The notes under the pieces are model-generated. The model was not told where the DNA came from and did no database searches. It worked only from the letters and a program-made list of their open reading frames with translations. From Chara braunii (lineage: Eukaryota > Streptophyta > Charophyceae > Charales > Characeae), in the NCBI GenBank assembly GCA_003427395.1, contig BFEA01000308.1, positions 1,165,324-1,188,208 on the forward strand: a stretch of DNA of 22,885 bases, in the 5' to 3' direction. The number at the start of each line of letters is the position of its first letter. Within the stretch, counting starts at the first letter, position 1. Below, piece by piece: positions 18,239 through 22,885 of this stretch. The translations under genes were made by a program, and so were the position numbers.

Positions 18239-18343
18239 TGGATAATTGACAAAGTGAAAGGTAGAGAAGACAAAGTTATTGAGGACTTATTGGAACTCAA
18301 GGTTGATCGCTTGGTGACCGATCCTCACAATAAGAGTTTTCTG
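18239..18343 (+). pseudogene. Short unrecognised coding relic
   Basis: Thirty-five open codons read as a charged, ordinary-looking protein stretch (KVKGREDKVIEDLLELKVDR, then LVTDPHNKSFL) in DNA where other frames are full of stops. It ends in TAA at 18344, and coding-like words continue beyond with further stops. It has no start codon of its own. It may belong to the same decayed gene as the relics after 19381. Confidence 0.3.
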
Positions 18344-18986
18344 TAATTAGTATAAGCAAAACATTTGATAATCTTGAGCTTGAAAACCGTTGATTCTCTT
18401 CGTATGTAGAGTCTAATAAGTCACCGACCATCCCCTTAATCCTTCATGACCTTTGTCAAAACTTGAATCTCGAAGTGGAAATAAAAAGCATGAGAGATGA
18501 ATAAATTATAATGATGAGATGTAAAATCAATAAAAATAAATATGAGAGATAAAAAATCAAAATTGTCTAGGACATTAAGTTCTAAAAACTAGTTTTGAGA
18601 GAGCATGTTCTCTTCAAAATTGAGGAAAAGAAGTACATTGAATATGTTTTTTATTTTTATAATCACAATGACAAACTCCACAGTACTCGCTCATCTTTTG
18701 GGACAGTTGTGTATGTCAGGGTGAAGCTTTTGTGAAATTAATTATTACCAACTACGTTTTCTCTCAAAATTCTTATCAGTGAAGATTTCAGAAAATATCA
18801 TTCATGTATCTTCAATCAACTCTCAAATTTGTACTACTCAATCAAGGCTTTCATCAAGGAACATACAGTCTGTAGGACAATCATCAACATCTCTTTGAGG
18901 ATTCTTAACTTGAACTCCTCATGAGTTGAGTTAGTGTTAATACTCTTCTCAGCACATGAGTTAAATTACTTATTTATTTGTCAATC

Positions 18987-19084
18987 TATCGGTCTTTGAC
19001 TAATGTAAATATAATCGCTTTTAAAGATGCGATTTTATCGGTTTTTGACTAATGTAAACATGATTGCTTTTAAAGATACACTTT
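18987..19084. repeat. 49-bp tandem duplication
   Basis: Units 18987-19035 and 19036-19084 share TATCGGT.TTTGACTAATG and GCTTTTAAAGAT with a few substitutions. Confidence 0.88.
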
Positions 19085-19230
19085 CTTACCAATATGTCAT
19101 TGTTTTTCGGTTTCAGGCAAGACGATCTATCAATCTTGGTGGTTCTCATAAAGTTTTTCGAAGGAACTATCCATAATTTCAGGATCTTTGTAAAAAAGGG
19201 GTAAGAAACCAATCAGCAGTTAAAACTAGT

Positions 19231-19378
19231 AATCAACTTTTTATCACTTTGAAGCACACGTGTTCTTTTTTTCAAAAGATTGTTGTAACCCGACTGAATC
19301 GAACCGCTCAGTCGGGGGCTACAACAATCTTTTTGAAAAAAAAGAACACGTGTGCTTCAAAGTGATACAAAGTTGATT
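19231..19378. mobile_element. 148-bp near-perfect hairpin (MITE or hairpin RNA source)
   Basis: The left arm 19231-19297 and right arm 19308-19378 are complementary over nearly their whole length (for example ATCACTTTGAAGCACACGTG against CACGTGTGCTTCAAAGTGAT), with a few small indels and a 10-base loop. The high identity suggests a young foldback insertion. No clear target duplication was found. It lies between a candidate exon ending at 19200 and the coding relic starting by 19381, so it may sit in an old intron. The length also fits a plant miRNA-precursor-like or siRNA hairpin. Confidence 0.8.
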
Positions 19379-19380
19379 CT

Positions 19381-20202
19381 TTTGATTCTTTTGGCCCTAA
19401 GCTATATGATGACTGTCCTCAGCCTCTGGTATCTTCCTATCTCTCAGATGATACTTACTGAGGTGACTTAGTTTACGTACTCAAGAGGTACATCTCTCCG
19501 GTGGAGGTTAATTATGAGGCGGTAACCGAGCTCTCTGGGCTTAACCATCTCCTACGAGGGATCTTCTCCATGCAATATCTTTTTACTTTACGGAAGGATT
19601 TATATATTATGCTTAATTTCAAAATCTTTCGTCTTTCTGATGGTCTTATTCGCAACTCCAGGGTTTTAGATGACACTATATTACTATGCCACAATCTCAA
19701 GAGGTGGTAGACGTGGCTCAGGGCGTTCGAGGCCACGAATATGAGATTTATAGTAGACGGTCTAAGGAGAATTGAATGAGGACTTGAAAATGATGAAAGC
19801 GAAAAATATATTATTAAGGAATATTCATACACTGATAAGTTTCTAAATAAAGAAGTTGGTGAAGATTATACTAAGTTTGTGAATTTCTCATTGTGCTACC
19901 TCTACAAAACCTTTGAGCAATATGGTGAGACAAATAACAAACTTACAATTATAGGGAAGAGAGAAACTGGTGCAAATGACGTACAAAATGACCTCAAAGA
20001 TGGGGGTGTGCTATGAAGATCACTTTATTATGATAATGAAAAGGAAAGATATTTTATCATTGAAACAGATGGTGATACAGTTGCTGTTAATGAGGTGCTT
20101 ATACAAAAATATGAAAATAAAAGACAAAAATCTTTGAGATTTGAAAGCACGACTCTTAATTTTAACCAACGAGGTTACACCCATTTTAGAAAAAAATGTT
20201 AA
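19381..20202 (+). pseudogene. Decayed coding relic, copy 1 (unknown protein)
   Basis: One frame reads through 273 codons with only four internal stops (19462, 19708, 19777, 20014) before TAA at 20200, in AT-rich DNA where stops should be far denser. Words such as GPKLYDDCPQPLVSSYLSDD, TELSGLNHLLRGIFSMQYLF, KEYSYTDKFLNKEVGEDYTK and KERYFIIETDGDTVAVNEVL look like ordinary protein. The family is not recognised; the second half is acidic and lysine-rich. There is no credible start codon; an upstream exon at 19117-19200 is possible. A second, more decayed copy follows at 20397. Confidence 0.55.
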
Positions 20203-20396
20203 CCATCATCCATTGCCTCAAGTGTTTCGTGCACTATATTATTGGAATAAGATTTAATCTAAACATTGTTGCCTATGTTGTGATTGTCACCATAAAAACA
20301 CATCAACAAATAGATCGAACAATGAGCAAAATTTTTTTTTTTTTTGAATTTTTAATTTTAAATAAGAAAAAAAATTCAACTCAAAAAAACAGAGCA

Positions 20397-20762
20397 GATG
20401 ATCTAAGAAGAATTATATAAGAACTTCAAAATAATAAGAATAAAAAAGACAAGATTGAGAAATTTGCCTATGTTGATGAGTTTTTAAATGAAGGAGGGGA
20501 TGATAAATTATAAGATACATAATTTTTACATTGTCAAAAAAAAAAAGATGGTTACGGTGAGATTCCCGAATCTAATATTTTTGAGACAATCCTTGAAGAG
20601 AAAGCAGATAATTGCTATGCAAAGGTGAATGTTGCTTTAGTTATTGTCCATGAACTATAAGGAATTTATGACTCAAATAGTGAAGAAAAAGTTCAAAAAG
20701 AAGAAAGTGAAATTTATGTAATTTATGAAGAAAATGAGGGGGATTATCAAACACTAGGGTAG
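20397..20762 (+). pseudogene. Decayed coding relic, copy 2, paralogous to copy 1
   Basis: The reading DDLRRII, stop, ELQNN.., FAYVDEFLNEGGDDKL aligns with DGLRRIE, stop, GLEND.., YSYTDKFLNKEVGEDY of copy 1, about 641 bases earlier. After two more stops (20511, 20520) the same frame gives DGYGEIPESNIFETILEEKA and, past a stop at 20658, an acidic tail ending at 20760. The DNA similarity is visible only over the first ~120 bases; the rest is aligned by frame and spacing. Function unknown. Confidence 0.45.
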
Positions 20763-21540
20763 GACAGAGGGGGTGGGGGTGTGCAAAGGCAAAAGAGGAG
20801 AGAAACGGTGGGTGAGGTCTTTAGAGGGGTTCATCTGGACAACCGAGTGGTCGAGAACTGTGGGTGACTACCATCTGTCCAGTATCCCACCTTTACAACA
20901 ATCTGGACTTATATATATATATAGAGAGAGAGAAAAAACTATGAAGAGAAAAAATCAGTACTATTGCAGACAATAAAAAAATAAATAAATACAAACCTGA
21001 AAGTGAAAACTTAAAAAAATAATTTCTTTGTGGATGGTAAGAGTGAGTTGCGTTCACTAAGACTTATATTTGAAACAGAGAGGCAGTTACACATAATTGT
21101 TGGTCTACGTGAGAAGTTGCGAGAGACCATAGAGTGGCTGAAACAACTTATATCACGACTATCAAGCTCTATTTTTAGGCCTAGTATGAGGCACATGATC
21201 TTTCGATTCTGTAAATTACGTGTACTATTACAAAAAAATATACTTTAAGGATCATTGAACCCCTATTTCTTACTACCATCCTATTGAAACTACGAAGTCG
21301 AGTTCATCTAGATTTCATCACCATGCCTTTGGGAAGGAAGGAATGCGATACATTTGAAACATGAGAGATATTGTTTTTAGTTACGTGAAAGTAAAAACAA
21401 AAAGAAGGAAAAACAATTGATCAAGTAGATATCTTGATACAAAATAATTATTTCAAATATCCTTTGATCAATGAATTTGTATCAAACAAAGTATGTTCAT
21501 AAATAAAGTTGTAAAAAAAAAACACTCTCCGATTCATTGT
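20763..21540. other. AT-rich DNA with short (TA)n(GA)n tract, no gene recognised
   Basis: A TA/GA microsatellite lies at 20909-20934. GTCCAG/CTGGAC (near 20877-20908) form a short inverted repeat. Small frames here have no recognisable motif. Confidence 0.45.
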
Positions 21541-21875
21541 TAGGATTCACTATGTTAAAACCTGCGTAGATCGGCGAACGTGTCCGCCGCTTTTACGTTC
21601 GTGCGAATGGGACGAGAACACATTATTGCGAACGTGTTTTCGAGGCCAGCGAGCGGGGTTCGCCTAGGCCTGTACGGTCACCGACGGCGGCTTTGGAGGG
21701 ACCTGGGGGAGCGTCGGTGGTTGTGCCTGGGGTGAGGCCGGGCGCGAGAATCCGATTCACTTTGTGGGGGGGCGGGAAAGGGTCAATTTCAAATTTGAAA
21801 CAATTCATTCTTACCCTCGCATGGCCCCACGCTCCGACTGCTGCCACGTTCGGCGCCCATAGCTCTCAGGTAAGA
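21541..21875 (+). other. GC-rich segment ending in a donor-like CAG/GTAAGA
   Basis: Composition changes sharply from AT-rich to GC-rich at about 21540. A frame open from before 21693 runs to a good splice donor (CAG/GTAAGA, GT at 21870-21871), after which the sequence becomes pyrimidine-rich. This could be a 5' exon and intron start, but the protein has no known motif and there is no downstream exon in the window. Confidence 0.25.
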
Positions 21876-21959
21876 CACCTCCTCGTCCTCCTCGTCCTCC
21901 TCGTCCTCCTCCTTGTCCTTCGCCTACTCCTGCTCGCCCTCCTCCACCCCCCCCACGTC

Positions 21960-22720
21960 CTCCACCTCGTCAAGTCTGGTCGTTGTCGTGTGGCTACCCC
22001 GTTAGCACAAGCGACCATCTATTTTTCTTCTTCTTCTTCTTCTTCTTCTTCTTCTTCGTATTTTTTTTTTCTTTTATTCTTTTTTTTCTTTTTCTCTCTC
22101 CTCTTCCTCCATCTCATCCGTTCGCCGTCTTCTAAACTTTTCCTCTTCTCCTCCCCCTCTCCCCCTCCTCCCTCTCCTCCTCCATGTCCTCCTCCCCAAG
22201 TTTTGTCGTATCACATGGCTGCCACGTAAGCACGCGCGACATTTTTTTTCCCACTTTTTTCTTAAATCGTTTTTTTTTTCCTCTTCATATCTTTTTTTTT
22301 TTTTTTTTTCTACTTCTGTCCTACTCCTCCATCTTCTCCTCCTTTGGCCGTCTTCCTCTCCTCCTCCTCCTCCTCCTCCTCCTCCTCCTCCTCCTTCTCC
22401 ACCTCCTTAAATTCTCTCATTGTCGCGCAGCTGCGAGGTCAGCATGCGTAACGTTTTTTTTCTTCGTTTTTTTTTTTTCTTCTTCGTCATCAATTCTTTT
22501 TTTTTTTTTCTTCTTTTCTTATGCTCTTCTTCTATTTCTCAATCTCTCTTCCTTTCCTCATCCTCCTCCTCCATCTCCTCTTCTGCAAGTCTCGTTGTCG
22601 TCGCGCTGCTGCCACATCAGTATGCGCGACGTTCTTTTTTTTTCTTCTTTTTTTTTTTGCTTTTTCTTCTTCTTCAAATTGATTTCTTCATCGTCTTCTC
22701 TTTTTTTTTTTCTTTTTTTT
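21960..22720. repeat. Pyrimidine-rich higher-order tandem repeat, ~180-225-bp units
   Basis: Four copies of a GC-rich core (around 21971, 22197, 22408 and 22586; typically CAAGT..TGTCG, then GGCTGCCAC, then AGCA.GCGCGAC) are each followed by T runs, CTT or TTC repeats and CCT repeats. Spacing is about 226, 211 and 178 bases. Pure tracts include (CTT)n at 22027-22057 and (CCT)n at 22359-22394. Long open frames here encode only Leu/Ser/Phe/Pro low-complexity sequence. Confidence 0.75.
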
Positions 22721-22851
22721 TTCCATTTCTTCATTTGCTAACTTTCTTCTTCTTCTTCTCTTTATTTTCTTCTTCTTCTCTTCATATCTTTTTCTCTTCT
22801 ACTTCTCCTTCCGTCGTCTTCATCTCCTCCTCCTCCTCCTCCTCCCTTCGT

Positions 22852-22853
<2 letters not shown>

Positions 22854-22885
<32 letters not shown>
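22854..22885. repeat. T32 run at the right edge
   Basis: A homopolymer T run continues off the window. It may be the poly(A) tail of a minus-strand retroposon further right, or part of the pyrimidine satellite. Confidence 0.9.

Noticed and set aside
21693-22741. Two overlapping open frames of 178 and 185 codons on the plus strand
   Set aside because: Most of their length is Ser, Leu, Phe and Pro runs encoded by CT-rich tandem repeats; stops are rare simply because the DNA lacks A and G.

Overview
The window is eukaryotic nuclear DNA made almost entirely of transposable-element remains and simple repeats; I find no intact host gene. A streptophyte (plant or charophyte green alga) source fits best. 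The main reasons are an L1-type LINE with a C-terminal CCHC reverse-transcriptase zinc finger of the kind common in plant genomes, a polyadenylated U2 snRNA fragment whose 5' end matches plant U2 as I remember it, small hairpin MITEs, and many long A, T, GA, ATC and CCT tracts. The species cannot be fixed from sequence alone; a repeat-rich charophyte such as Chara is one guess.

Positions 1-6204 hold one nearly full-length LINE on the minus strand. It carries ORF1 with a zinc knuckle, then AP endonuclease, reverse transcriptase and zf-RVT tail, and ends in poly(A) at position 1. Every coding block is broken by stops or frameshifts, including an 83-bp tandem duplication across the ORF1 zinc knuckle. 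Just beyond its 5' end, 6498-6868 (+) holds a coding-like relic I do not recognise.

Positions 7370-9460 are a cluster of small elements: a 134-bp hairpin, a 618-bp element with near-identical 28/29-bp terminal inverted repeats, a nested 110-bp hairpin MITE flanked by TTA, an exact 46-bp tandem duplication, (GA)39, and a tRNA-derived SINE with A and B boxes, poly(A) and a 9-bp flanking repeat. Positions 9460-14155 contain no recognisable gene. They hold an assembly gap (10691-10820), a GC-rich hairpin, ATC-rich degenerate satellites, a GC-rich island and a 15-bp minisatellite.

Positions 14160-15322 are the most unusual part. A LINE 3'-end fragment with poly(A) abuts a ~930-bp foldback structure with arms A-B...B'-A' and a GC-rich hairpin near its centre. 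The foldback abuts a 5'-complete, 3'-truncated U2 snRNA retropseudogene with its own poly(A). Positions 15323-21540 are visibly AT-rich. They contain an A-rich/GC-rich repeat with a 22-nt C run, a 148-bp near-perfect hairpin, and two decayed paralogous coding relics in tandem that share stop codons at equivalent positions. The right end (21541-22885) changes abruptly to GC-rich and then pyrimidine-rich DNA. The pyrimidine part is built from about four ~180-225-bp units sharing a GC-rich core.

Nothing here works as an operon or pathway. The likely link between parts is that LINE machinery supplied the activity in trans for the SINE, the U2 retropseudogene and the truncated LINE tail. All family assignments rest on motifs read by eye; no database search was possible.
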